From the NCBI RefSeq assembly GCF_009604375.1, contig NZ_WEGH01000001.1, positions 620,001-684,000 of the forward strand: 64,000 nt of DNA, in the 5' to 3' direction. Positions within the stretch are counted from its first letter, which is position 1, and every line of letters begins with the position of its first letter. Below, piece by piece: positions 43,505 to 52,108 of the stretch. The position numbers were made by a program, and so were the translations under genes. Source of the DNA: Actinomadura macrotermitis. Its GTDB lineage: Bacteria > Actinomycetota > Actinomycetes > Streptosporangiales > Streptosporangiaceae. Below the pieces are notes generated by a model. That model searched no databases. It saw only the letters and a list, made by a program, of their open reading frames with translations, and was not told the DNA's origin.

Positions 43505-44353
43505 ATGTCTTCTTCTGCTGCGTCCGCACAGCCGACCGCCCTGTACGGCGGCCAGAGCGGGCGAAGGGTCACCGTACGCGACATCGCCGCGGCCAAGGAG
43601 CGGCACGAGAAGTGGCCGATGCTGACCGCCTACGACGCCCTCACCGCGCGGGTGTTCGACGAGGCCGGCATCCCGGTCCTGCTCGTCGGCGACTCGGCCG
43701 CCATGGTCGTCTACGGCTACGACTCCACCATCCCGGTCACCGTCGAGGACCTCATCCCGCTCACCGCCGCCGTCGTGCGCGGCTCCAAGCGCGCGATGGT
43801 CGTCGCCGACCTGCCGTTCGGCTCCTACCAGACCGGCGTCGCCGAGGGCCTGGCCACCGCGACCCGGTTCCTGAAGGAGACCGGCGCGCACGCGGTCAAG
43901 CTGGAGGGCGGCCGCCGGGTGCTGCCGCAGGCCGAGGCGATGGTCGCCGCCGGCATCCCGGTGATGGGCCACCTCGGCCTCACCCCGCAGTCGGTCAACG
44001 TCTTCGGCGGCTACCGGGTGCAGGGCCGCGGCCAGGCCGGCGACGAGCTGATGGCCGACGCCAAGGCGCTGGAGGCCGCCGGCGCGTTCGCCGTCGTGCT
44101 GGAGTGCGTGCCCGAGGACCTGGCCGCGCGGGTCACCGCGTCGCTGTCCATCCCGACCATCGGCATCGGCGCCGGCGACGGCACCGACGCGCAGGTGCTG
44201 GTCTGGCAGGACATGGCCGGGCTCACCCCGCACACCGCCAAGTTCGTCAAGAAGTACGCCGACCTGCAGACGATCCTCGGCGACGCGGCCCGCTCCTACG
44301 CCGACGAGGTCGTCGGCGGCGCCTTCCCCGCCCCCGAGCACTCCTACCACTAG
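43505..44353 (+). CDS. panB: 3-methyl-2-oxobutanoate hydroxymethyltransferase
   Basis: PanB transfers a hydroxymethyl group from methylene-tetrahydrofolate to ketoisovalerate, the first step of pantothenate synthesis. The 282-residue protein has [37 protein letters not shown] (metal Asp), [22 protein letters not shown] and [20 protein letters not shown], all diagnostic. ATG 43505 has GGAGGTAA five bases upstream. It is followed by a strong hairpin. The rest of the pantothenate pathway is not in the window. Confidence 0.97.
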   Translation: MSSSAASAQPTALYGGQSGRRVTVRDIAAAKERHEKWPMLTAYDALTARVFDEAGIPVLLVGDSAAMVVYGYDSTIPVTVEDLIPLTAAVVRGSKRAMVVADLPFGSYQTGVAEGLATATRFLKETGAHAVKLEGGRRVLPQAEAMVAAGIPVMGHLGLTPQSVNVFGGYRVQGRGQAGDELMADAKALEAAGAFAVVLECVPEDLAARVTASLSIPTIGIGAGDGTDAQVLVWQDMAGLTPHTAKFVKKYADLQTILGDAARSYADEVVGGAFPAPEHSYH

Positions 44354-44382
44354 CACCCGGCATCCCCGCCCGCCAGGGGACG

Positions 44383-44412
44383 GACGCCCGCGCTCAGGCG
44401 AGCGCGGGCGTC
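44383..44412. terminator. Bidirectional terminator after panB
   Basis: A perfect 13-bp stem (GACGCCCGCGCTC and complement) with loop AGGC lies between panB and the convergent membrane-protein gene. It includes the last codons of the latter. Confidence 0.8.
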
Positions 44413-45056
44413 TCGCGTTCGGGGGTGATCTCCTCGCGCATGGTGTCCACGGCCGCGCGCAGCACGTCCGGGCCCGCCACGTTCATCAGCAGCAGCCCCA
44501 GGTTCAGCGCCCGCTGCCGGTCGGTCATGTCACTGCCCGCGAGCGCCTCCACCGCGGTGCGCAGCGCGGCCTGGTCCTCGGCCGGCACGTTCTGCAGCAG
44601 CCCGAGGCAGTAGGTCGGCAGCGCCAGCTTGGCCTCGGCGAACGAGACCTCGCGCATGATCTGCCCGGCCTCGGCGGCGCGGGTCTTGGCCTGCATCCGG
44701 TCCACGCCGCGGTCGGCGGCGGAGAGCAGTGAGGTGAGCAGCGTGCTCGGCCCGACCGCCACGTCCTCGTCGCCGACGCGGACGGTGAACACCGCGCTGC
44801 GGAAGACCATCATCGAGCCGAGGCTGGCGACCAGGATCTGGGTGGCGCCGGCCACATCCGGCGACTTCACGCCGAACTTCCAGCCGAAGGTGTGCAGGAT
44901 CAGCAGCGAGCCGGCCCCGGCGGCGCCGTTGATCAGCACGTACGCCCAGGTGCTCGGCACCCGCACCAGCGTCATCGGGCGGTCCCGGTAGCGGCTGACC
45001 AGCTCGGCGACCCCGACCAGGCAGGCCAGCGAGACCGTGACGAGGTAACCGGTCAT
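44394..45056 (-). CDS. Membrane protein of unknown function
   Basis: This 220-residue protein has one hydrophobic helix at the N-terminus (LVTVSLACLVGVAELV), a second one (TWAYVLINGAAGAGSLLIL) and a third hydrophobic stretch near residue 75 (ATQILVASLGSMMVF). A soluble helical C-terminal half follows, with QAALRTAVEALAGSDMTDRQ. I do not recognise a family. The ATG overlaps the stop of the preceding wHTH-like gene (ATGA), so the two are translationally coupled and probably act together. Confidence 0.7.
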   Translation of the reverse strand: MTGYLVTVSLACLVGVAELVSRYRDRPMTLVRVPSTWAYVLINGAAGAGSLLILHTFGWKFGVKSPDVAGATQILVASLGSMMVFRSAVFTVRVGDEDVAVGPSTLLTSLLSAADRGVDRMQAKTRAAEAGQIMREVSFAEAKLALPTYCLGLLQNVPAEDQAALRTAVEALAGSDMTDRQRALNLGLLLMNVAGPDVLRAAVDTMREEITPERETPALA

Positions 45057-45391
45057 CCAGCCGACCCGCCCGCCGTCAGGCGGACCGCCTCCTCGGTGCC
45101 GGACTCCACGCTGACCAGGCCCCGGTCGCGCAGCAGCTCGACCGCCTCGGCGATCTCCAGCAGGCCGAGGCCGGTGCCGTAGCGGATCTGGTCGAAGGTC
45201 TGCGGGCCGTGCGCGGAGGCGAGCTGGTCCAGCACCTTGCGACAGGCGTCCGCCGGGTCGGGGCCGGCCGGGTGCGGCAGGAACGACGGCGGCATCCCCG
45301 ACTCCCGCGCGGCCTGCGAGCGGGCCGCGCCCTCTCTGTCGGTGGGTGCGAGGAACGTGCTCCACGGATCCGCCGAGCGGTTCTGTCTCAT
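45053..45391 (-). CDS. Small winged-helix-like protein coupled to the membrane protein
   Basis: This 112-residue protein starts MRQNRSADPWSTFLAPTD and has a C-terminal half resembling a winged helix: CRKVLDQLASAHGPQTFDQI, RYGTGLGLLEIAEAVELLRD, RGLVSVESGTEEAVRL. It could bind DNA or a protein partner. ATG 45391 follows AGGTGA; the frame is open earlier but lacks a ribosome site. Its stop overlaps the start of the membrane protein. Confidence 0.65.
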   Translation of the reverse strand: MRQNRSADPWSTFLAPTDREGAARSQAARESGMPPSFLPHPAGPDPADACRKVLDQLASAHGPQTFDQIRYGTGLGLLEIAEAVELLRDRGLVSVESGTEEAVRLTAGGSAG

Positions 45392-45584
45392 GTTCACCTG
45401 CCCTGTCCCGGCCCGATCATAGGCCGCATCGGGGTCAGGGCGCCTGGAAGACCGCAAAAGGGCCTCCGCAGGCCGGGATCGGCGCCCGGGTCCGCCCACC
45501 TACTCCCCCACGTCAGCACTTGGACGCGCGGAAGTCGACTACCGCTCCCGTCAGTATCGCCTTAACCGGTACCGCCGTGCCGGG

Positions 45585-45612
45585 CGGAGCGGGCGGGGGG
45601 CGGCCCGCTCCG
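45585..45612. terminator. Hairpin downstream of npdG
   Basis: A perfect 10-bp stem (CGGAGCGGGC and complement) with an 8-base loop lies ten bases after the npdG stop. Confidence 0.6.
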
Positions 45613-45622
45613 GAGGCCGGGA

Positions 45623-46315
45623 TCAGACGTCGGTGATGCGCAGGCCCGCGTGCGCCTTGTAGCGCCGGTTGATGGAGATCAGGTTGGCGGTGAACGCCTC
45701 GATCTGGTGGGCGTTGTGCAGCCGGCCGCCCCAGACGCCGCGCATGCCGGGGATGCGGGCGGCGAGCGCCTGCACGGTGTCGGTGGCCTCGCGGTCGTTG
45801 CCGAGCACCAGCACGTCCAGCTCCATCTCGCCGACCCCGGGGTCCAGGAGCAGCTTGGCCGACACGTGGTGGAACGCCGCGACCACCCGGCTGTCGGGGA
45901 GCACGGCGGCGGCCTGCTCGGCGGCGCTGCCCTCCTCCACCGGCAGCGCGTACGCGCCCTTGCCCTTCTCGAAGCCGAGCGGGTTCACGCAGTCCACCAC
46001 GATCTTCCCGGCCAGCTCGGCGCGCACCGACTCCAGCGTCGCCCTGTGCCCCTCCCACGGCACCGCGACGATCACCACGTCGGCCTGCCCGGCGGCCTCG
46101 GCGTTGGCCGCGCCGCGCACCGGCAGGTCCGCGCCGAGGTCGTCGGCGGCCTCCTGCGCCCGCTCGGCCTTGCGGGAGCCGATGACCACCTGGTGGCCGG
46201 CCAGCGCGAACCGGCGCGCCAGGCCCTTGCCCTGGTCGCCGGTGCCGCCGAGGATGCCGATGGTCAGACCGCTCACATCGGGCAGGTCGTGCGGGCTCTT
46301 CTGCTGCTCAGTCAT
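45623..46315 (-). CDS. npdG: F420-dependent NADP oxidoreductase (NADPH-dependent F420 reductase)
   Basis: This 230-residue Rossmann-fold enzyme passes hydride between NADPH and coenzyme F420. It has [20 protein letters not shown] (dinucleotide loop), [16 protein letters not shown] (2'-phosphate recognition), [37 protein letters not shown] and [20 protein letters not shown]. These fit the NpdG/Fno family. It implies that the organism makes F420, as many actinomycetes do. It is divergent from the next hypothetical gene over 65 bases. Confidence 0.93.
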   Translation of the reverse strand: MTEQQKSPHDLPDVSGLTIGILGGTGDQGKGLARRFALAGHQVVIGSRKAERAQEAADDLGADLPVRGAANAEAAGQADVVIVAVPWEGHRATLESVRAELAGKIVVDCVNPLGFEKGKGAYALPVEEGSAAEQAAAVLPDSRVVAAFHHVSAKLLLDPGVGEMELDVLVLGNDREATDTVQALAARIPGMRGVWGGRLHNAHQIEAFTANLISINRRYKAHAGLRITDV

Positions 46316-46380
46316 AGCGCCGAGTCTGCCAGGTGGTCATCGGGGCGAAACCACCTGCCCCGGGCGGCCGGTACGGCACC

Positions 46381-46989
46381 ATGAGAGCCGTGGACGCCGA
46401 ACAGGTCACGATGCTGCGCGAGGTGCTGTCGGCCACCGGCTGGCTGGAGCGCACCGAGGAGTTCGGGCGGGCGCTGCGGATGTCGACGCGCACCCCGGGC
46501 GGGCTGATGCTGGTCGGCACGCCCGCCGAGGAGCCCTGGCACCTGGCCGCCCACCTGGACGACGAGAGCCGGCTCGCCCGGCTGCCCGGCCTCGCGCCCA
46601 CCCTGGTGCGCTGGTCGCCCCCGCCCGGCGCCCCGCCGCACCTGGCCGTCGGCCTGGAGCGGCTGGAGGCGGCGCGGCGCGGCGAGACGCTGTTCGTGGT
46701 CGCCGAGCGGGAGGCGCCCGTCCCGCTGCTGGAGCGGGTCGACGACGCCCGCCGCACCGGCGCGGTGATCCTGTCGCTGGACGGCGGCGACCGCGAGCTG
46801 CGCGGCCTCGCGCACGAGACGCTCACGGTGCCGCCGGACGACGCGCTGGTGTCCTTCGACGGCGCCCAGCACCTGGTCAGCGCGGCGGCGGGGCAGCGGC
46901 CCGTGGTGCCGGCCGCGCGGCGCCGGCCCGGGCTGCGCGACCGGCTGGCCAGGCTGCTGGACGCCGTCAGCGGCCCCACCCTCGACTAG
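46381..46989 (+). CDS. Hypothetical protein, faint SIS-domain resemblance
   Basis: This 202-residue protein of unknown family has [20 protein letters not shown] and [20 protein letters not shown]. The stretch [19 protein letters not shown], then [20 protein letters not shown], then [11 protein letters not shown] recalls the strand order of sugar-isomerase (SIS) domains, but the phosphosugar-binding serines are not convincing. ATG 46381 is the chosen start; GTG 46390 or ATG 46333 are possible. No signal or membrane segment is present. The stop is three bases from that of the convergent small gene. Confidence 0.6.
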   Translation: MRAVDAEQVTMLREVLSATGWLERTEEFGRALRMSTRTPGGLMLVGTPAEEPWHLAAHLDDESRLARLPGLAPTLVRWSPPPGAPPHLAVGLERLEAARRGETLFVVAEREAPVPLLERVDDARRTGAVILSLDGGDRELRGLAHETLTVPPDDALVSFDGAQHLVSAAAGQRPVVPAARRRPGLRDRLARLLDAVSGPTLD

Positions 46990-46992
46990 CGG

Positions 46993-47172
46993 TCAGTCGT
47001 CGTCGTCCTGCTTGCGCCACGCCTCGTTGCGCTGCCGGGCCAGCTCCAGCGCGCCCGCCGCCGCCGACTCCGAGGGGTAGGGGCCCATTCGGTCCTTGTC
47101 GGGGCACCCGGGGCCGTGCTCGACCTTCATGTGGGTCAGGCAGAACCACCAGTCGCCGTCGTTCTCGCTCAT
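46993..47172 (-). CDS. Small conserved protein with possible zinc site
   Basis: This 59-residue protein has an N-terminal [20 protein letters not shown] and ends in the acidic KQDDDD. Cys11, His14, His19 and Cys23 form CxxH-x4-H-x3-C, a possible metal-binding knuckle. The middle, with [20 protein letters not shown], is a short beta-alpha element. ATG 47172 has GGAG seven bases upstream. Similar small proteins occur near map in other actinomycetes, to my knowledge without assigned function. It is divergent from map. Confidence 0.65.
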   Translation of the reverse strand: MSENDGDWWFCLTHMKVEHGPGCPDKDRMGPYPSESAAAGALELARQRNEAWRKQDDDD

Positions 47173-47224
47173 CACATTTCTCCGATCTTGTCGCCGCCCC
47201 GGATCGTGCCCCGATCCGGCTGAC

Positions 47225-47230
47225 TACACT
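47225..47230 (+). promoter_or_regulatory. Leaderless -10 element of map
   Basis: TACACT ends seven bases before ATG 47238, so transcription should begin at or next to the start codon. Confidence 0.55.
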
Positions 47231-47237
47231 CCACACC

Positions 47238-48089
47238 ATGACGACCGAGCTTCTCCGGCCAGGACAGGTATCGCCCATGCGCAAGGTTCCGGCGCACATC
47301 CCGCGCCCGGAGTACGTGGGCAAGAAGCGGCCGAAGACCGGCGAGCCGGACGTCAAGTCCCCCGAGATCATCGAGAGGATGCGGGTGGCCGGCAAGATCG
47401 CCGCGCAGGCGCTGCAGGAGGTCGGCAGGCACGTCCGGCCCGGGATCACCACCGACGAGCTGGACGTCATCGGGCACGAGTTCCTGCTCGCGCACAACGC
47501 CTACCCCTCCACCCTCGGCTACCGCGGGTACCCCAAGTCGCTGTGCACCTCGGTCAACGAGGTGATCTGCCACGGCATCCCCGACACCACGGTGCTGCGC
47601 GACGGCGACATCATCAACATCGACATCACCGCGTTCGTCGACGGCGTGCACGGTGACACCGACGCCACATTCCTGTGCGGCGACGTCGACGAGGAGTCGC
47701 GGCTGCTGGTCGAGCGCACCCAGGAGGCGATGATGCGCGGCATCCGCGCCGTCCGCCCCGGGCGCGCGCTGAACGTGATCGGCCGGGTGATCGAGTCCTA
47801 CGCCAAGCGGTTCGGCTACGGGGTGGTGCGCGACTTCACCGGCCACGGGATCGGCACCACGTTCCACTCCGGCCTGGTCGTTCCGCACTACGACGACCCG
47901 TCCGCGACGACGGTCATGCAGCCGGGCATGACGTTCACCATCGAGCCGATGCTGACGCTCGGGTCCTTCGACTACGACATGTGGGACGACGGCTGGACCG
48001 TGGTCACCAAGGACCGCAGGCGCACCGCGCAGTTCGAGCACACGCTCCTGGTGACCGATGACGGCCATGAGATCCTGACACTGCCCTGA
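47238..48089 (+). CDS. map: Type I methionine aminopeptidase
   Basis: The enzyme removes the initiator methionine from new proteins. The 283-residue protein has the five metal ligands: two Asp in [20 protein letters not shown], His in [11 protein letters not shown], Glu in FTIEPML and Glu in QFEHTLLV. The 40-residue N-terminal extension ([20 protein letters not shown]) is the linker type found in actinobacterial MetAP1c, with a PxxP-like segment. A leaderless promoter is placed directly in front. It is a second-copy-type MetAP or the sole one; that cannot be told from this window. Confidence 0.96.
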   Translation: MTTELLRPGQVSPMRKVPAHIPRPEYVGKKRPKTGEPDVKSPEIIERMRVAGKIAAQALQEVGRHVRPGITTDELDVIGHEFLLAHNAYPSTLGYRGYPKSLCTSVNEVICHGIPDTTVLRDGDIINIDITAFVDGVHGDTDATFLCGDVDEESRLLVERTQEAMMRGIRAVRPGRALNVIGRVIESYAKRFGYGVVRDFTGHGIGTTFHSGLVVPHYDDPSATTVMQPGMTFTIEPMLTLGSFDYDMWDDGWTVVTKDRRRTAQFEHTLLVTDDGHEILTLP

Positions 48090-48140
48090 GCGTTCCGGGA
48101 ACGCCTCGTCACAGAGCACACCCCGCGGGAGTCGCCTCCG

Positions 48141-48830
48141 ATGAACGTGCCGGCGCCGTACGAGCCTCGTGTCCCCTCCGACAGCATGCCGCCAGGCCGC
48201 GCGGCGCTCAGCGTGACCTGGGCGGCGCTGCCGTTCCTCAGCCTCGGCTTCGCCACCCCGTTCGTCTTCGGGGCGGCGGCGCTGTGGCGGCGCTCGGTGC
48301 ACCTGCTGGTGTCCTCGGCCGCCTACATCGCGGTGTTCGCGCTGCTGATGACGATGCTGCCGGACGCCTCCGGCGACGACGGGTCGCAGAGCGCCGCCGG
48401 GGCGCTGATGTTCGCGCTGGCGGTGGTGGGCTGCGGGCACGCGTTCCTGATCCGGCGCCGGGTGTTCGACCCCGACGGCCTGGCCGGCATCGGCAACGAC
48501 GCGGTGGTGGAGCGCGTCCGCCAGCAGCGGCTGCTGCGACAGAAGGCGCGGGCCCTCGCCGCGAGCGACCCCGGCCTCGCCCGGGAGCTGCGGATCGGCC
48601 GCCCGGACCTGCCGCGCCAGTACAAGGACGGCGGGCTGATCGACGTCAACCACGCCCCGGCCGAGGTGCTGACGCTGCTGCCGGGCGTCACCCGGGAGCT
48701 GGCCGGGCGGATCGAGCGGGTGCGGGAGGAGGCCGGCGGGTTCATGTCCGCCGAGGAGCTGTCGGCGCTCGCCGGGCTCCCTCCCGCGATCACCGGGGAC
48801 GTCGCGGACTACGCGGTGTTCATCCGCTGA
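48141..48830 (+). CDS. Membrane protein with C-terminal helix-hairpin-helix
   Basis: This 229-residue protein has three hydrophobic segments in the first 110 residues (ALPFLSLGFATPFVFGAAAL, LVSSAAYIAVFALLMTML, GALMFALAVVGCGHAFLI). A charged helix (RVRQQRLLRQKARALAASDP) follows. At the C-terminus is a ComEA-like helix-hairpin-helix region: LIDVNHAPAEVLTLLPGVTR, ELAGRIERVREEAGGFMSAE. HhH motifs usually bind DNA without sequence preference, so it may tether DNA or a protein at the membrane. It is 51 bases after map, on the same strand. Confidence 0.75.
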   Translation: MNVPAPYEPRVPSDSMPPGRAALSVTWAALPFLSLGFATPFVFGAAALWRRSVHLLVSSAAYIAVFALLMTMLPDASGDDGSQSAAGALMFALAVVGCGHAFLIRRRVFDPDGLAGIGNDAVVERVRQQRLLRQKARALAASDPGLARELRIGRPDLPRQYKDGGLIDVNHAPAEVLTLLPGVTRELAGRIERVREEAGGFMSAEELSALAGLPPAITGDVADYAVFIR

Positions 48831-48839
48831 CGTCCCCCG

Positions 48840-49463
48840 CTAGTAGGCGACGGTGATGCGGCGCCCCACCGCCTGGCCCTTCTCCAGCTCGTCCACCAGC
48901 GCGACGGCGTAGTCCTCGGCGGTGATGAAGCTGGTCCCCTTGTCGTCGGCGAGCACCTGGTCGCCGCCCACCCGGTAGTGCCCGGTGCGCTCGCCCGGCT
49001 CGATCGCCGCGGCCGGGGAGATGTAGGTCCAGTCCAGGTCGCCGGCCTTCTCCCGGAACAGGCCGAGCAGCTCGCCCTGGGCGAGCGCCTCCTGCTTGTA
49101 CATCTCGGGGAAGTCCGGGGTGTCGACCAGGCGGACGCCGGGCGCGGCCTCCAGGCTGCCCGCGCCGCCGACCACGACGACGCGGCGGACGCCGGCCTCG
49201 CGCGCGCCCGCGATGACGCCCTCGCCGGCGGCGAGCAGCGGCGCGACGGTGGGCGAGCCGTCGCGCGGCGGCGAGACGGCGAGGACGACGGCGTCCTTGC
49301 CCGCGGCCAGCGCGGCGACGCCGGCGGCGTCCGCGGCGTCCAGCCGCTCGGTCCCCGCGGCGCCGCCGCGGGTGGTGCCGGTGACCTCGATGCCGCGGGC
49401 GCGGGCCTCGGCGGCGACGCGGGAGCCGATCATCCCGGTGGCGCCGATCAGCAGGATCTTCAT
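48840..49463 (-). CDS. NAD(P)H-binding (NmrA/SDR-like) protein
   Basis: This 207-residue Rossmann protein has MKILLIGATGMIGSRVAAEA at the N-terminus, followed by VVLAVSPPRDGS, GVRRVVVVGGAGSLEA and DLDWTYISPAAAIEPGERTG, the layout of atypical SDR/NmrA-like reductases. The YxxxK motif is absent, so it may sense or reduce quinones rather than act as a classical dehydrogenase. ATG 49463 has GGAGG eight bases upstream. It is divergent from an hxlR gene with an inverted repeat between, a common redox-response pair. Confidence 0.88.
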   Translation of the reverse strand: MKILLIGATGMIGSRVAAEARARGIEVTGTTRGGAAGTERLDAADAAGVAALAAGKDAVVLAVSPPRDGSPTVAPLLAAGEGVIAGAREAGVRRVVVVGGAGSLEAAPGVRLVDTPDFPEMYKQEALAQGELLGLFREKAGDLDWTYISPAAAIEPGERTGHYRVGGDQVLADDKGTSFITAEDYAVALVDELEKGQAVGRRITVAY

Positions 49464-49500
49464 GGTCTGGACCTCCGTGCTCATGGTGACGGGCTTGACG

Positions 49501-49515
49501 GTATCCATCGGATAC
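49501..49515. promoter_or_regulatory. Inverted-repeat operator between hxlR and the NmrA-like gene
   Basis: GTATCC, ATC, GGATAC is a perfect 6-bp repeat in the 90-base divergent region, 38 bases from either start. It is the likely site of the HxlR protein. Confidence 0.6.
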
Positions 49516-49553
49516 TGGTTACTTCAATGTGCCCTTGATATCTTCTGGAAACT

Positions 49554-49907
49554 ATGGAGAACGGCGACGCTTTCGATCCGAACTGCCCCACCCGGCTGAT
49601 CCTCGACCGCATCGGCGACAAGTGGTCGGTCCTGGTGGTGCTCTCCCTGCGCGAGGGCCCCCGGCGCTTCACCGAGCTGCGCGACGCGATCGGCGGCGTC
49701 ACCCCCAAGGTCCTTACCCAGACCCTGCGGGCGATGGAACACGACGGCCTGCTCACCCGCGAGGTGTTCGCCGAGGTCCCGCCCCGGGTGGAGTACACGC
49801 TGACCCCGCTCGGGCAGTCGCTGCACGCGCCGATCCGGTCCGTCACCGAGTGGGCCGAGCGGAACGTGCACGCGGTCCTGGCGGCGCGCGCCGCGCACGC
49901 CGGCTGA
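49554..49907 (+). CDS. HxlR-family (redox-type) transcriptional regulator
   Basis: This 117-residue winged-helix protein has CPTRLILDRIGDKWSVLVVL, LSLREGPRRFTELRDAIGGV, TPKVLTQTLRAMEHDGLLTR and VEYTLTPLGQSL, the full HxlR pattern. Cys11 in DPNCPTRL is the conserved cysteine that relatives such as YodB and QorR use to sense quinones or diamide. It therefore probably represses the divergent reductase and is released by thiol oxidation. A palindrome lies between the two genes. Confidence 0.92.
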   Translation: MENGDAFDPNCPTRLILDRIGDKWSVLVVLSLREGPRRFTELRDAIGGVTPKVLTQTLRAMEHDGLLTREVFAEVPPRVEYTLTPLGQSLHAPIRSVTEWAERNVHAVLAARAAHAG

Positions 49908-50038
49908 CCCGGAACCGCGCCGCGCACCGCCCCGTCCAACCGGACGAACCGCCCCTACGGCGTGCCGCCCGCGATAACGATCTTTAGCGGGCTAACCTGC
50001 GGGTCGGGACACCGGACGATTGCGGGGGAACCGGCGCG

Positions 50039-50755
50039 ATGATGGGGAAGACGCACGCGCTCAGCGGGGCGCTGCTCTGGCTCGGCGCGATGCCGCTGCT
50101 CAGCCAGGACCGGCTGCTCGGCGAGCACGCCCTGCACCTGGACGCCAAGCAGCTGCTGGCCGGGGCCGTGGTGTGCGCGGGCGCCGCGCTGCTGCCGGAC
50201 GTGGACCACCACAACGGCCGCATCGCCAACACCTTCGGCCCCATCACCAACGTCTTCTGCAAGTACGTCGGGAAGATCTCCGGCGGGCACCGGCACGCGA
50301 CGCACTCGCTGCTGTTCGCCGCCGGGATGGGCTGGGCGATGGACTGGCTCGCCACGAACTACGTCTACGGCTGGTGGGCGGCGCTGTTCGTCATCGTCGG
50401 GTTCGGCCTGCGCGGCGTCGGCCTGGACTTCGAGGGCAAGGAGCCCCAGTCGGCGATCGCCGACTGCGTGCTGGCGGCCATCGCGGTCTACCTGATGCAC
50501 GACCTGGACATGACCTTCGTGGGCTTCGCGGTCTTCCTCGGCTGCGTCGCGCACGTGATCGGCGACTGCCTCACCCCGCGCGGCTGCCCGGTGCTCTGGC
50601 CGATCCCCTGGCGGATGGAGGTGCCGGTCATCCCGCGCACCGACGGCAAGGTCGAGCGCTGGGTGGTCGCGCCGCTGCTCAGCCTCGGCGTGGCGATCCT
50701 GGCGGTCCGCTCGGTGCTCGGCGACGTCGGCGCCCGCTGGCTGACCAAGGGCTGA
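50039..50755 (+). CDS. YdjM-family inner-membrane protein (predicted metal-dependent hydrolase)
   Basis: This 238-residue protein has about five helices. Histidine/aspartate-rich motifs are GKTHALSGALLWLG, LLPDVDHHNGRIANTFG and GGHRHATHSLLFAAG, plus CVAHVIGDCLTPRGCPVLWP, the signature of the YdjM/DUF457 family. These ligands are thought to bind a metal and cleave a phosphoester of lipid type. Members are known as LexA-regulated in E. coli, but no such box is evident here. The start ATG 50039 may instead be ATG 50042. A strong terminator follows. Confidence 0.88.
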   Translation: MMGKTHALSGALLWLGAMPLLSQDRLLGEHALHLDAKQLLAGAVVCAGAALLPDVDHHNGRIANTFGPITNVFCKYVGKISGGHRHATHSLLFAAGMGWAMDWLATNYVYGWWAALFVIVGFGLRGVGLDFEGKEPQSAIADCVLAAIAVYLMHDLDMTFVGFAVFLGCVAHVIGDCLTPRGCPVLWPIPWRMEVPVIPRTDGKVERWVVAPLLSLGVAILAVRSVLGDVGARWLTKG

Positions 50756-50771
50756 ACCGCCCGGAACGGGA

Positions 50772-50804
50772 CGAGGCCCCGGGGGGCGTGGACCCGGGGC
50801 CTCG
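50772..50804. terminator. Bidirectional terminator
   Basis: A perfect 12-bp stem (CGAGGCCCCGGG and complement) with a 9-base loop lies between the convergent YdjM-like and baeRF genes. Confidence 0.85.
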
Positions 50805-50816
50805 CGCATGCGGCGC

Positions 50817-51923
50817 TCAGAAGCGCAGTACCAGGGCGATCCGGCCGTGGTCGACCAGGAAGCCGTCGGAGACGAAGGTGACCTCGCCGCCGTACTCCAG
50901 CGCGGACTCGATGACGTTGTCCACCGCGTCGTCCACCACGTCGGCGCCGCGCAGCGCGCCGGGCCTCCCGTCGACCGGGACGAACTCCCCGCCGTCCGTC
51001 TTCACCGCGGAGGCGTAGTAGCCGCGCTCGACGACCAGGTGCTCGCCGCGGCCCTCCTCCACCATCCGCATGACGTCGGGCAGGCCGGCCGCGTAGCGGT
51101 CCAGGCCGCGGGCGGCCTCCAGCTCGGTGAGGACGGCGACCTCGCGCAGGTCCTCGTAGGCGGCGCGCACCGGCCGGGCCAGGTCGGCGAGCACCGCGGG
51201 CGGCGCCTCGTCGTAGCTGCCGTCGATGCGGCCGGCCACGGTCGTCTGCGGCGCGGCGTACTCGTCGAAGAGCGCCTGGTGGCGGGTGACCGCGGCCACG
51301 ATGACCGGCCGGCGGTCGTGGGCGAGCACCTTGTCCAGCGCGCTGACGGCCTTGCGGACCAGCTGGCGCTGCGGCTCGTCCTTGTTCGGCGAGCCGCCGG
51401 GCGCGGACCGGTTGCCGAACTTCTCGTCCAGCCGCAGGGGCCGCACCGGGAAGCCCGCGCCGGCGTGCTCGGTGATCTCCTCCCCCTGCACGTCCATCAG
51501 CCGGGTGCACTGCTCGGTCAGCACCAGCAGCCAGTACTTGGAGCTGCGCGAGCGGGTGTAGGCGGCGACGAGGTCGCGGGTGGCGAAACTGGTGTCGACG
51601 ATCACCCGCTCGTCGACGCTCTGGTCGATGGTGAAGACGTGGTGCTCCCCGTCGGGGCCGGCGAACAGCACCAGGCCGTCCTCGGCCTCGCGGCGCAGGT
51701 CGAGCTGCTGGCTGGCCTCCTCCAGGGTGCGGTACATCCGCTCGGCGATGTCGTCGGTGACCCTGGTGTCCTCGTGGAGCCGGCGGCGCACCTCCGTCAG
51801 CAGGTTGCGCAGCCGGATCGGATCCTGCTGGTTCTCGGGCGGGCGGCGGGACGTCGGCATGAGCACCGAGACCGCGGGGTAGGCCCGCGGCTTGCGCAGT
51901 TCGGACAGAGTGGCTGCGTCCAT
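50817..51923 (-). CDS. baeRF-family protein (eRF1/aRF1-related)
   Basis: This 368-residue protein belongs to the bacterial homologues of the archaeal/eukaryotic release-factor fold (baeRF, family 3-like). It begins LSELRKPRAYPAVSVLMPTS and has LFAGPDGEHHVFTIDQSVDE, YWLLVLTEQCTRLMDVQGEE, RPVIVAAVTRHQALFDEYAA and ALEYGGEVTFVSDGFL. These proteins are thought to act on ribosomes under stress, possibly in rescue or hibernation. The peptidyl-hydrolase GGQ motif is not visible. ATG 51923 follows GGGGGA. It is divergent from the HtrA-like lipoprotein. Confidence 0.85.
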   Translation of the reverse strand: MDAATLSELRKPRAYPAVSVLMPTSRRPPENQQDPIRLRNLLTEVRRRLHEDTRVTDDIAERMYRTLEEASQQLDLRREAEDGLVLFAGPDGEHHVFTIDQSVDERVIVDTSFATRDLVAAYTRSRSSKYWLLVLTEQCTRLMDVQGEEITEHAGAGFPVRPLRLDEKFGNRSAPGGSPNKDEPQRQLVRKAVSALDKVLAHDRRPVIVAAVTRHQALFDEYAAPQTTVAGRIDGSYDEAPPAVLADLARPVRAAYEDLREVAVLTELEAARGLDRYAAGLPDVMRMVEEGRGEHLVVERGYYASAVKTDGGEFVPVDGRPGALRGADVVDDAVDNVIESALEYGGEVTFVSDGFLVDHGRIALVLRF

Positions 51924-52108
51924 TGATCCCCCGATCGGATGGGCTGTTCCTCTGTGCCTCATTTCTAACGAACCGCAGGTAAACGAGGTGTAAGCCGGGA
52001 TTGAGGATCGGGGTCGGGTTAAAGGGCGGCCCCGGCCGGATTCAAGATCGCGGAGCGGCGGTCACGAACCGCGCCGGGCGGGCAGGAACCCGGTGGAGGT
52101 GGGCCTTC

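Noticed and set aside
48090-48104. Short palindrome GCGTTCC-G-GGAACGC after map
   Set aside because: The loop is one base and the stem only seven, so it is too weak to call a terminator with confidence.
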